This document shows positions 1 to 7,522 of a stretch of 64,000 nt of DNA, piece by piece. The translations under genes and the position numbers were made by a program. This DNA comes from Bacteroidota bacterium (GTDB lineage: Bacteria; Bacteroidota; Bacteroidia; Chitinophagales; Chitinophagaceae). The notes beneath the pieces are model-generated. The model was not told where the DNA came from. It saw only the letters and a program-made list of their open reading frames with translations, and ran no database searches. The stretch is taken from the NCBI GenBank assembly GCA_947452555.1, contig CANGDH010000001.1, positions 62,001 to 126,000 on the forward strand, given 5' to 3'. How positions within the stretch are numbered: position 1 is the first letter of the stretch; every line of letters starts with the position of its first letter.

Positions 1-360
1 AAATAAGGAAGGGAATCCCTGCAGTTCTATTAATTTTGGAACAATATTATTATGATGATCTACTGCTATAGCAAAGTCCATAACTAAACAATCTGGATGA
101 CTTGGCTCGTTTGGAGTTTTTACATTTTCTGGAATTGAATATTCTGTAAGTTTATTGAAGTCAGGATCTAATATTTCAGTACAAATTGTATCCCCTGCTT
201 CTAAAAGTTTTTTTGTTAAATCAATACCAACAAAAATGGGTGTTTCGGCAATTCTAAAATGAATGCTATCGGGAACTGAGTGCTCTATAAAAGATAAATA
301 TTTTTCATACCTTTCTTGAGTAAAAGAACTGTTAAATTGTTTTCTTAAATTAGGGATCAT
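1..360 (-). CDS. Hypothetical protein, 3' end outside window (possible ATP-grasp-like)
   Basis: An ATG at 358-360 on the minus strand opens a frame of 120 codons that runs off the left edge with no stop. The start overlaps the stop of the upstream amidotransferase gene in an ATGA arrangement (4 bp), so the two are very probably translationally coupled. The visible part has no signal peptide or membrane segment. Near its end it reads IVPKLIELQGFPSLF, after an acidic segment DFAIAVDHHNN. An acidic strand followed by a Glu-containing strand loosely recalls circularly permuted ATP-grasp proteins, but this is a weak resemblance only. With a glutamine amidotransferase neighbour, an ATP-dependent ligase would make sense. 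I do not recognise the family with certainty. Confidence 0.6.
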   Translation of the reverse strand, partial: MIPNLRKQFNSSFTQERYEKYLSFIEHSVPDSIHFRIAETPIFVGIDLTKKLLEAGDTICTEILDPDFNKLTEYSIPENVKTPNEPSHPDCLVMDFAIAVDHHNNIVPKLIELQGFPSLF

Positions 361-1142
361 CCTATTAATGCTTTGTCGAGAAAATTAGGAATAAAATGGG
401 AGAAGGTATTAGTAGTTTTTGCAGTATCCTCTAATTTCATCATGATTTTTTCCCATTTAGCCAGTCCAAATTCCTCTATGATAGATGCTTTTGTTTCAGG
501 ATCATTAAAATAAGTCGACAAAATACTACTTTCTCCTTCTGGATGAAACTGGACACCGTAAATGTAATCATTAAACTTAACAGCCATAATTGCTCTTTCT
601 AAAGGTACAGTGGGTCTTATTTTTTCTAATGCAAGAATTTGCGCCCCCATTTCAGCTATTGCTTGGTCATTAGGTTCCGTAATTTGATAATAACGACTTT
701 CAAGTGCATAGAAGGGATCGCCTAAATTATTAAATAAACTATCCTCAATAATGGGGTGCACAGGTAAAATACCAATTTGTCTAGATTTTCTTAATGAAAT
801 TTTCCCAATATCAAAATGCCTACATGCAATTTGAAAACTGTGACAAATTAAGAAGACCCATTTCTTTTCATAGATAATGGTTTCTAGCCATTGCGTATAT
901 TCATTGTCCCATTCGCTATTTTTAGAATCTACTGGTGAGCCGGGGCCTCCAGTAGAAATATAAACATCGTAACTAAAATCTGGAATTTGAGTTTGCACGC
1001 GTACATTATAGACGTTGATAACGAGCGATAATTTGTTCTTATTGGCCCATATGTTCAGCACTTCTAAAATACAAGTCATCCCTAAATTAGGGCTGCCGTC
1101 ATACATGTCAAGTATTGCAACTTTAAAGGGGGAAGGCTGCAT
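357..1142 (-). CDS. Class I glutamine amidotransferase domain protein (GMP-synthase-like)
   Basis: This 261-residue protein has the class I glutamine amidotransferase layout. It has an oxyanion-type segment ISTGGPGSP at residues 62-70, the nucleophile elbow VFLICHSFQIAC with Cys100, and the His/Glu pair in YGVQFHPEGES (His200, Glu202). Enzymes of this fold release ammonia from glutamine for a partner synthetase. The elbow is C-H-S-F-Q rather than the common C-x-G-x-Q, so the variant is divergent but the triad is intact. The start overlaps the upstream M42 peptidase stop by one base (TAATG), and its own stop overlaps the next gene by 4 bp, giving a tight three-gene operon. The acceptor substrate is unknown; the downstream partial gene is the likely partner. 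Confidence 0.85.
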   Translation of the reverse strand: MQPSPFKVAILDMYDGSPNLGMTCILEVLNIWANKNKLSLVINVYNVRVQTQIPDFSYDVYISTGGPGSPVDSKNSEWDNEYTQWLETIIYEKKWVFLICHSFQIACRHFDIGKISLRKSRQIGILPVHPIIEDSLFNNLGDPFYALESRYYQITEPNDQAIAEMGAQILALEKIRPTVPLERAIMAVKFNDYIYGVQFHPEGESSILSTYFNDPETKASIIEEFGLAKWEKIMMKLEDTAKTTNTFSHFIPNFLDKALIG

Positions 1143-2269
1143 TATAAATAACTTAAATTAGTCTTAGGTGATAAGTTTAATAATGTTTCATACATCAGCT
1201 CTATAGTATCTGCAATATCTTTTTTATGTATCATTTCAACAGTAGTATGCATATATCTTAATGGAATTGATATTAAAACAGAAGGACATCCGTCATTTGC
1301 ATAAGCGAAACTATCTGTATCAGTTCCGGTACTTCTACTTAGTGTTCTAAACTGTACAGGTATTTTTTTATCCTTAGCTGTTGCTTCTACAATAGCCAAC
1401 AGTTTATTATGAATAGCTGGAGCATATGCTAAAGAAGGACCTCTGCCACATAAAATATCTCCTTCAATTGCTTTATTAATCATTGGTGTATGGGTATCGT
1501 GCGTAACGTCGGTTACAATTGCGATGTTTGGCTTGATTCTTCTAGCAATCATTTCAGCACCTCTTAAGCCAATTTCTTCTTGAACTGCATTCACAATATA
1601 TAAACCAAATGGAAGTTTCTTTTTATTCTCTTTTAATAATCTTGCTACTTCTGCAATCATAAATCCACCTATACGATTATCAAAAGCACGCCCAATAATA
1701 AAATCATGTGCTAATTCGTCAAATCCTTCTTCATAAGTAACAACAGCGCCAATATGAATTCCTAATGCTTCAACTTCTTTTTTAGTTCTAGCGCCACAAT
1801 CTAATGTTAGATTATCCACTTTAGGTTGAGGCTCTTTTTGTTCAGGGTTGCTCATTCTAGTATGAATAGCAGGCCATCCAAACACCGCTTTTATAGGTCC
1901 TTTTTTTCCATGAATCCAAACGCGCATACTTGGTGCAATTTGATGATCCACTCCTCCGTTTCTTTTTAAGTGAATTAATCCTTGTTCATTAATATAATTA
2001 ACAAACCAACTTATTTCGTCAGCATGAGCTTCTATGACAACTTTAAATGCAGCATCAGGATTAATAACACCAACGGCAGTTCCATAAGGATCCGTAAAAG
2101 TAGTATCAACGTATTTTGTTAAATAGTTCAGCCATATTTTTTGTCCACTTGTTTCAAATCCCACTGGCGAGGGGTTATTGATATAAGTCTTTAAAAATTC
2201 GTAAGAACCTGGATTTATAAAAGCTTTCTTACTATTAGAACTTGATTTTTTGGACGATGCTTTTGCCAT
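1142..2269 (-). CDS. M42 family metallopeptidase (glutamyl aminopeptidase / cellulase M type)
   Basis: The product has 375 residues, slightly long for the family because of a Lys/Ser-rich N-terminal tail of about 18 residues. The binuclear metal site of co-catalytic M42 aminopeptidases is visible: His82 and Asp84 in EAHADEI, bridging Asp197 in GRAFDNRIGG, Glu231-Glu232 in NAVQEEIGLRG, Asp254 in IVTDVTHD and His341 near RYMHTTVE. No signal peptide is present, so the enzyme is cytoplasmic. Members of this family form large tetrahedral dodecamers that trim peptides. It is the first gene of the leftward operon with the amidotransferase, overlapping it by one base. The functional link between a peptidase and an amidotransferase is not established here. 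Confidence 0.9.
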   Translation of the reverse strand: MAKASSKKSSSNSKKAFINPGSYEFLKTYINNPSPVGFETSGQKIWLNYLTKYVDTTFTDPYGTAVGVINPDAAFKVVIEAHADEISWFVNYINEQGLIHLKRNGGVDHQIAPSMRVWIHGKKGPIKAVFGWPAIHTRMSNPEQKEPQPKVDNLTLDCGARTKKEVEALGIHIGAVVTYEEGFDELAHDFIIGRAFDNRIGGFMIAEVARLLKENKKKLPFGLYIVNAVQEEIGLRGAEMIARRIKPNIAIVTDVTHDTHTPMINKAIEGDILCGRGPSLAYAPAIHNKLLAIVEATAKDKKIPVQFRTLSRSTGTDTDSFAYANDGCPSVLISIPLRYMHTTVEMIHKKDIADTIELMYETLLNLSPKTNLSYL

Positions 2270-2337
2270 AATAAAGGGTTAAATTAGTCTACTGCAAGAT
2301 AGTACTAATTGCTTTTATTTTTAGCGAGATAAATACC

Positions 2338-2345
2338 TACTTTTG
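2338..2345 (+). promoter_or_regulatory. Putative -7 promoter element (TACTTTTG) for the LuxE-like gene
   Basis: TACTTTTG matches the Bacteroidota -7 consensus TAnnTTTG and lies 27 bases before the ATG at 2373. No convincing -33 TTG was found at the usual spacing, so only the -7 part is supported. Confidence 0.4.
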
Positions 2346-2372
2346 CAATTATATCTTATATATTAATAGTCA

Positions 2373-3356
2373 ATGATCCAAGCTCCCTTTGAAATAGATA
2401 ATTTATGGAATCTGAGTTCAGATGAGTTCTTCACGCTTAGTAAAACCTTATTTGAATGGCAGGCTTCACATAATTTAGTATACAAAGAATGGGTCAAGCT
2501 ATCGTCAGGTGGAATAAAAAATCCTGATGAGATTACTCAAATACCATTTCTTCCAATTTCTTTCTTCAAAACACATGAGGTAGTAATTGGAGACAAGCCA
2601 GCTTTATTCTTTGAAAGTAGTGGTACTACAATGGATGTTGTTAGCAAACATTGGGTAGTAGATTCATCCATTTACGAGGAAAGTTTCAAACAATGTTTTG
2701 ATTTATTTTATGGAAGTCCAGCTGACTATTGCGTAATTGGATTATTACCTTCTTATTTAGAAAGACAGCATTCTTCTTTAGTTTATATGGTCGAGCAATT
2801 AATTAAAAAATCGGGACACGCACAAAGTGGATTTTATTTAAATGATTTCGAACTTTTAAATAGTAACCTTAAGTCACTTGAAGCAAAAAATCAAAAGACT
2901 ATTTTAATTGGAGTCAGTTTTGCACTTATAGATTTTGCGGACGCTTACCCACAACAATTAAAAAATACAATTGTAATGGAGACTGGCGGAATGAAAGGGC
3001 GAAAAGAAGAAATGATTAAATCCGAATTACATGCCTATCTAAAGGAGCGATTAGGGGTTGAACAAATTCATTCTGAATATGGCATGACAGAACTGCTCAG
3101 TCAAGCCTATGCCAAAAAAGATGGAATTTTTACTTGCCCCCCTTGGATGAAAGTAATGGTAGGAGACCAAGAAGATCCTGGAGTTTTAAAAACTACTGGG
3201 AGAGGAATTTTGCATGTAATAGACTTAGCTAATATATACAGCTGTGCATTTATAGCGACACAGGACTTATGTGAATTAAATGAAGACGGAAGTTTTCAAG
3301 TACTTGGTCGAATAGACAATAGCGATAGAAGGGGCTGTAGCCTATTGGTAGTTTAA
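2373..3356 (+). CDS. LuxE-like acyl-protein synthetase (adenylate-forming enzyme)
   Basis: This 327-residue protein carries an adenylate-forming P-loop variant, FFESSGTTMDVVSKHW (SSGTT at residues 82-86), and later HSEYGMTELLSQAY near residues 233-246. These are the hallmark segments of the LuxE / acyl-protein synthetase family, which activates fatty acids with ATP. It is shorter than ordinary acyl-CoA synthetases, as expected for LuxE-type proteins. No luxC/D-like reductase or transferase is adjacent, so bioluminescence is not implied. Homologues in Bacteroidota are usually annotated simply as acyltransferases. It is divergent from the M42 operon and its last four bases overlap the convergent gene that follows. 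The acyl substrate cannot be deduced. Confidence 0.8.
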   Translation: MIQAPFEIDNLWNLSSDEFFTLSKTLFEWQASHNLVYKEWVKLSSGGIKNPDEITQIPFLPISFFKTHEVVIGDKPALFFESSGTTMDVVSKHWVVDSSIYEESFKQCFDLFYGSPADYCVIGLLPSYLERQHSSLVYMVEQLIKKSGHAQSGFYLNDFELLNSNLKSLEAKNQKTILIGVSFALIDFADAYPQQLKNTIVMETGGMKGRKEEMIKSELHAYLKERLGVEQIHSEYGMTELLSQAYAKKDGIFTCPPWMKVMVGDQEDPGVLKTTGRGILHVIDLANIYSCAFIATQDLCELNEDGSFQVLGRIDNSDRRGCSLLVV

Positions 3357-4816
3357 CCCTTTAATAGCTGTTCAATTTCATGAATGTAGCTGTTATTAAG
3401 GCTATAATTGTATTGTCGTTTATCTATTTTATCTCTATTTTTTACAATTAATGCTTCTGTTTGCTGAGTCGACATTTTATATTTCTGATTGATTCTAATG
3501 AAATAGTCGCTTCGGCTTTTATTTTGAGTAAGTATATCTTTCTGTTGAACTCCAATAATTTTATTAATTAGTTTAGTTGAAATTGCTTCACCTTTTAAAT
3601 GATGACGGTATAACACATTAATCAATTCCTTTTCTATAATACTTAAAGAGTTAAAAAAATTATTATTTAAAATTGCTACAACCTCATTGGGTATTTTTTT
3701 TCTAGATTTTAAATATTGGAAAGAAAAATATACAATGATACAAGAAAGTAGGATTATAATTAAAATGGAGATAGTAGTCTTGTTTTTAAATAAATCAAGG
3801 TTTAGGAAGTCACTATTTTTTATATAGATTGTACTAAGATTTGCATTGTCAAAATCTGAAGGGGCAATAGTTAATTTTGTATAAATGAAACCTTTCTCCT
3901 CACTCATCATAATCATATATACTTCTTTACCAAGGTTGAATTGTAAAGGGGTGAAGTTTTGTATTTTAATCATTCCGTACATTTTCAACCAAGCACTTCT
4001 CAACTCAGTGTTGGTCTGACTTGCCAATCTACCTGTGATATTTTTTGAAAAGTCTAACCAATAAAACTCTAGTTCACTTTCATAAATTAAAGAATCACCA
4101 AAATGAAAAACTTGAGAATTTATATTGGAAAATCTTTTTTGCGAAGTAGGGTTTGTTTTACCTAAAGTTGTCCAGCTTTTTGTATTAATATCATATGCGT
4201 AAATACTATCCGTTGCATACATGTTAATGCTATTTGGAAAATTTGCAAAGTCAATAGAATTGCTGATATATAGTTTAGGATTTTCTGATTGAAGATTAAT
4301 ATGAGAAATAACTCCTTTTTTAGCATCAAAATAGGACTTTACAACTCTATTTGAGGGGTATATTTCCCATTGATGTGTTTCCTTGCTAAAATAGGTTAAT
4401 ATGCCTCTGTAGTTCCAGAATCCTTCTCCACCATATTGAAAAATGGTATCCCTTACTATGAAATTATAGGAGTAAAAATTTGCTCCAGAATGTATTGTTG
4501 AATCTATTCTAGTGATCTTATATTTTCCATTTGATTTTTGAATTGAAAATAGTTTCCCAGTTCCTAATGGTTGTATCCAGATGTTTTTTTTGTCTTTTAT
4601 GAGATCAATATTGGTATAATCAGATTTCTCTTGCCCAAATTTGAAGTTTTGCCCTACTAGATTAATACTAGTTGTGTTTATAGTGTCTGTTGATAATAGG
4701 TCTAGTAATCCTATTTCATATTTATTTAATAGGTTATTTCCCTTTTGTGCTTCAATATTTGTTGAATTACAAAGGAGTAGGTAGCAAAAAACTAAAAATA
4801 GAGAAACGGCTTTCAT
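3353..4816 (-). CDS. Kelch/beta-propeller membrane sensor-like protein with cytoplasmic helical tail
   Basis: I do not recognise a named family for this 487-residue protein, but the architecture is clear. There is an N-terminal signal sequence (about residues 1-23), a periplasmic part of about 320 residues rich in aromatic beta strands, one membrane segment at about 347-369, and a charged, mostly helical cytoplasmic tail of 118 residues. The periplasmic part contains the Kelch-like signature SIYAYDINTKSWTTLG, suggesting a beta-propeller. The tail, with a segment INKIIGVQQKDILTQNKSRS followed by IRINQKY, resembles small DNA- or protein-binding helical domains in other Bacteroidota sensors; that comparison is from memory. 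A role as a one-component transmembrane sensor is an inference. Its upstream region is extremely AT-rich. Confidence 0.6.
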   Translation of the reverse strand: MKAVSLFLVFCYLLLCNSTNIEAQKGNNLLNKYEIGLLDLLSTDTINTTSINLVGQNFKFGQEKSDYTNIDLIKDKKNIWIQPLGTGKLFSIQKSNGKYKITRIDSTIHSGANFYSYNFIVRDTIFQYGGEGFWNYRGILTYFSKETHQWEIYPSNRVVKSYFDAKKGVISHINLQSENPKLYISNSIDFANFPNSINMYATDSIYAYDINTKSWTTLGKTNPTSQKRFSNINSQVFHFGDSLIYESELEFYWLDFSKNITGRLASQTNTELRSAWLKMYGMIKIQNFTPLQFNLGKEVYMIMMSEEKGFIYTKLTIAPSDFDNANLSTIYIKNSDFLNLDLFKNKTTISILIIILLSCIIVYFSFQYLKSRKKIPNEVVAILNNNFFNSLSIIEKELINVLYRHHLKGEAISTKLINKIIGVQQKDILTQNKSRSDYFIRINQKYKMSTQQTEALIVKNRDKIDKRQYNYSLNNSYIHEIEQLLKG

Positions 4817-5039
4817 CTACTAAAAGTAAGAAATATATATAATACGAAATTAACTTATCCAAGATAATATATATTTTATATAATATTAATATATAAATTA
4901 CTATTTAATAATAAATTATAATAGAAATATATATTTCTTCTCTTTGTTTACATATTAATTCTACAACAACTTTTTCTATGGCATATTTACATTATAGTTC
5001 AAAAAACAGCTTATTTATATTAAAGAATTATTAAATATA
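4817..5039. other. Extremely AT-rich intergenic segment
   Basis: This stretch upstream of the Kelch-type sensor gene is almost pure A/T, with long TATA-like runs and a palindrome GAAATATATATTTC near 4923-4936. No open frame is seen. It presumably contains the sensor gene promoter, but no clear TAnnTTTG element near its ATG was identified. Confidence 0.4.
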
Positions 5040-5093
5040 TTATCCTTTGGGGGAAGGATAACCGGGGTGATTAGGATTCGTCTTAATCGCCCC
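5040..5093 (-). terminator. Tandem hairpins behind the EamA permease gene
   Basis: Two adjacent inverted repeats sit 3 bases beyond the permease stop. One is TTATCCTT/AAGGATAA (5040-5047 with 5054-5061). The other is GGGGTGATTA/TAATCGCCCC (5064-5073 with 5084-5093, one G-T pair). They are the only GC-containing island in an AT-rich gap. No strong T-run follows on either strand, so the terminator label is probable rather than sure. Confidence 0.45.
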
Positions 5094-5096
5094 AAA

Positions 5097-5963
5097 TTAT
5101 TTTAATGGTTCCTTCTTTTTAACCATAATTACTCCCAAAATGACTAATATTGTTCCGATTATTTGTAAAGTGCCGATATGTTCATGTAATAGCACTCTTG
5201 CCTGAAAAAGGGTTGCAACTGGACCAATGCTAGTTACAATAGCTAAATCATTACTTCCTATTCTTTTCATTCCACTACTTAATAAAAAAGAGGGTATTAC
5301 GGTTGCTATTAATGCCAAAGCTATTATGTAAACTAAAATAGGAGATCCTAAGGCTAAATAGTGAGGGAATAACTTTATATCCTCAGCTATAAGATAATGG
5401 GTGAATATGCCGACTGTAGCAGAAAGCATAGCAACGCTGGTATAGCTACTCACGCCCATTTTAGGAACCAGTTTTCCTGTCCCTACCAGGTAAAAGGCAT
5501 AAGTGATTCCACAAAGCAGCACCATGATGGAGCCATAAAGGAATAATTGGGTGTTTTCAAAATACTGCATTTCACCCCAATAAGCAATCCCAATTCCGAT
5601 ATAGGTGATTAATATAGAAAACCATTGTCTCTTTGTAATAGCCACTTTGAATATCCATCTATTAATTAGAATTGCTAAAGTGGGATAAATAAATAAAATG
5701 ATTCTTTCAATTCCAGCTGAAATATACTGTAACCCTACAAAATCAAATAAGCTACTTAAATAGTATCCAAGTATACCCATTGCTATTGCCCAAGCATATA
5801 TTGATTTAGAAATCGCTAATTTATTTTTCTTTTTACTTAATACATAAAGTACCAATGCATAAAAAGGAAGAGAGAGTAACATACGCAACATTAATAAAGT
5901 GGTTGCGTTGATATTACTCTCTCTAAAACAAAGTTTAATCCAAATTGCTTTGGTTGAGAACAA
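5097..5963 (-). CDS. EamA-family (DMT superfamily) transporter; true start probably further upstream
   Basis: The frame encodes a very hydrophobic protein with the two EamA repeats of drug/metabolite transporters, for example LQYISAGIERIILFIYPTLA and, near the end, IVTSIGPVATLFQARVLLHE with a final GTILVILGVIMVKKK. Ten membrane helices are expected. The coordinates begin at the TTG at 5961-5963, which falls inside what should be helix 1. The frame stays open upstream to 6029 and reads KGFAIAILGTLLFSTKAIW, a typical first helix, yet holds no ATG or GTG. A non-canonical start (ATT at 5984, or ATA at 6020 overlapping the dapD stop) or translational coupling to dapD is therefore likely. The transported substrate is unknown. 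It is probably cotranscribed with dapD. Confidence 0.8.
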   Translation of the reverse strand: MFSTKAIWIKLCFRESNINATTLLMLRMLLSLPFYALVLYVLSKKKNKLAISKSIYAWAIAMGILGYYLSSLFDFVGLQYISAGIERIILFIYPTLAILINRWIFKVAITKRQWFSILITYIGIGIAYWGEMQYFENTQLFLYGSIMVLLCGITYAFYLVGTGKLVPKMGVSSYTSVAMLSATVGIFTHYLIAEDIKLFPHYLALGSPILVYIIALALIATVIPSFLLSSGMKRIGSNDLAIVTSIGPVATLFQARVLLHEHIGTLQIIGTILVILGVIMVKKKEPLK

Positions 5964-6016
5964 TAGTGTTCCTAAGATGGCAATGGCAAATCCTTTGTTA
6001 TATGTAAATTCTTTTT

Positions 6017-6829
6017 TTATACAGCTACATTAAAATCTCTTAAAGCATCATTTAAGCTTGTCTTTAAGTCGGTACTTGGTTTTCTTTGACCAATTATTAA
6101 CGCACAACTAACTTGGTAGTCTCCAGCAGGGAAGGACTTTTTATAAGAACCAGGTATAACAACACTTCTAGCTGGTACACGACCTTTATATTCAACTGGC
6201 TTATCTCCACTAACGTCAATAATTTTTGTACTCTTGGTTAACACAACATTAGCTCCTAAAACCACTTCTTTCTCTAAATGCACTCCTTCTACGACAATAC
6301 ATCTGCTGCCAATAAAACAACCATCTTCTACAATTACAGGACTAGCTTGTAATGGCTCTAAAACACCGCCAATACCAACACCTCCACTTAAGTGTACGCC
6401 TTTCCCTATTTGTGCACAACTTCCGACAGTAGCCCATGTGTCCACCATTGTTCCTTCGTCCACAAATGCACCAATGTTTACATAGCTTGGCATTAAAACT
6501 ACATTTTTAGCCAAGTAAGCACCATATCTTGCAACTGCATGAGGTACTGCACGAACCCCTAATTCCGCATATCCAGATTTCAATAACATTTTATCATGAA
6601 ATTCAAAAGGGGCTAATTCCCAAGTCTGCATTTGTTGTATTCCAAAATACATTAGAATAGCTTGCTTAACCCATTCATTTACTACCCATTCTGTTCCTTC
6701 TGGTTCAGCAACTCTTAATCTGCCTTTGTCCACTTCCTCTATAACTTCGCGAATGGCATTACTATAAGTATCGTCTTTTAATAAAGTACGATCGTTCCAA
6801 ACTGTTTCGATTTTAGTCTTTAAGTCCAT
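6017..6829 (-). CDS. dapD: 2,3,4,5-tetrahydropyridine-2,6-dicarboxylate N-succinyltransferase
   Basis: DapD transfers succinyl from succinyl-CoA to tetrahydrodipicolinate in the lysine/diaminopimelate pathway. The 270-residue product shows the N-terminal helical domain followed by a left-handed beta-helix of hexapeptide repeats (VVLMPSYVNIGAFVDEGTMV, IGKGVHLSGGVGIGGVLEP, VIVEDGCFIGSRCIVVEGV), typical of the family and its trimer. I place the start at the ATG at 6827-6829 (MDLKTKIETVW). A frame six codons longer would need TTG and reads poorly. It lies upstream of the EamA permease gene in the same direction. dapB, another step of the pathway, is also in this window at 41.3-42.0 kb but is not linked. 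Confidence 0.96.
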   Translation of the reverse strand: MDLKTKIETVWNDRTLLKDDTYSNAIREVIEEVDKGRLRVAEPEGTEWVVNEWVKQAILMYFGIQQMQTWELAPFEFHDKMLLKSGYAELGVRAVPHAVARYGAYLAKNVVLMPSYVNIGAFVDEGTMVDTWATVGSCAQIGKGVHLSGGVGIGGVLEPLQASPVIVEDGCFIGSRCIVVEGVHLEKEVVLGANVVLTKSTKIIDVSGDKPVEYKGRVPARSVVIPGSYKKSFPAGDYQVSCALIIGQRKPSTDLKTSLNDALRDFNVAV

Positions 6830-6844
6830 TTTAATCAATTTTGG

Positions 6845-6852
6845 CAAAAATA
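6845..6852 (-). promoter_or_regulatory. Putative -7 promoter element (TATTTTTG) for dapD
   Basis: On the minus strand TATTTTTG matches TAnnTTTG and ends 15 bases before the dapD ATG. This supports the shorter dapD start, because the longer TTG start would lie essentially at the promoter. A -33 element was not identified. Confidence 0.4.
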
Positions 6853-6934
6853 CAAGCTTGGAAAGGAATTATAATAGATTCTTTTGCACAATAATGAACC
6901 TTCGTTTATTTGTAGGTATTGTTTAATTTGCAGC

Positions 6935-7507
6935 ATGTTTCCTTATGACCAAGATATACAAGAATGTGTAAAAACCCTTGAAGCAGGGGATTTGATTTTA
7001 TACCCTACCGATACGGTTTGGGGTATAGGTTGTGACGCTACAAATATGGACGCAGTAAGTAAGATATTCCAACTTAAAAAAAGAGTAGATACAAAAGCTA
7101 TGATTGTATTGGTACAGGATGAAAGAGTGATATTGCGTTATGTAGAAGAATCTGACTTACAAATATTTGACTATATCAAAGGGATCCATAAACCCACCAC
7201 TGTTATTTATCAACATGCAAAAAATCTAGCACCTAATTTAATCGCGACTGACGGATCCGTTGCGATAAGAATTTGTAATGATTCTTTTTGTAAGGATTTA
7301 ATTAGAGAATTTGGAAAGCCTATTGTAAGTACTTCTGCGAATATTTCTGGCTATCCTACACCCTTGTGTTTTAATGACATATCATTAGATATTATAGAAG
7401 GAGTAAATTACGTTGTAAAAATTCGTCAGGACGAAACAGATTTAAAACAACCTTCTTCTGTAATTAAATGGGATAAAGAAGGAAATTTAATTATCCTAAG
7501 ACCATAA
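6935..7507 (+). CDS. L-threonylcarbamoyladenylate synthase (Sua5/YciO/YrdC family)
   Basis: This 190-residue YrdC-fold protein matches the family that makes threonylcarbamoyl-AMP, the first step of the t6A37 modification of tRNAs reading ANN codons. The nucleotide-binding signatures are DLILYPTDTVWGIGCD near the N-terminus, KKRVDTKAMIVLV, and KPIVSTSANISG near residues 130-141. The start is taken at the ATG at 6935 (MFPYDQDIQEC); the frame extends 17 codons upstream only through a TTG and an unrelated sequence. It lacks the C-terminal Sua5 domain, so it is the short TsaC type. It is followed by the GT9 glycosyltransferase gene after 15 bases and is divergent from dapD. Confidence 0.92.
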   Translation: MFPYDQDIQECVKTLEAGDLILYPTDTVWGIGCDATNMDAVSKIFQLKKRVDTKAMIVLVQDERVILRYVEESDLQIFDYIKGIHKPTTVIYQHAKNLAPNLIATDGSVAIRICNDSFCKDLIREFGKPIVSTSANISGYPTPLCFNDISLDIIEGVNYVVKIRQDETDLKQPSSVIKWDKEGNLIILRP

Positions 7508-7522
7508 CACTACCTGCCCCCA

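Noticed and set aside
6234..6485. Pro/Thr-rich frame antisense to dapD
   Set aside because: A shadow of the hexapeptide-repeat coding sequence on the other strand.
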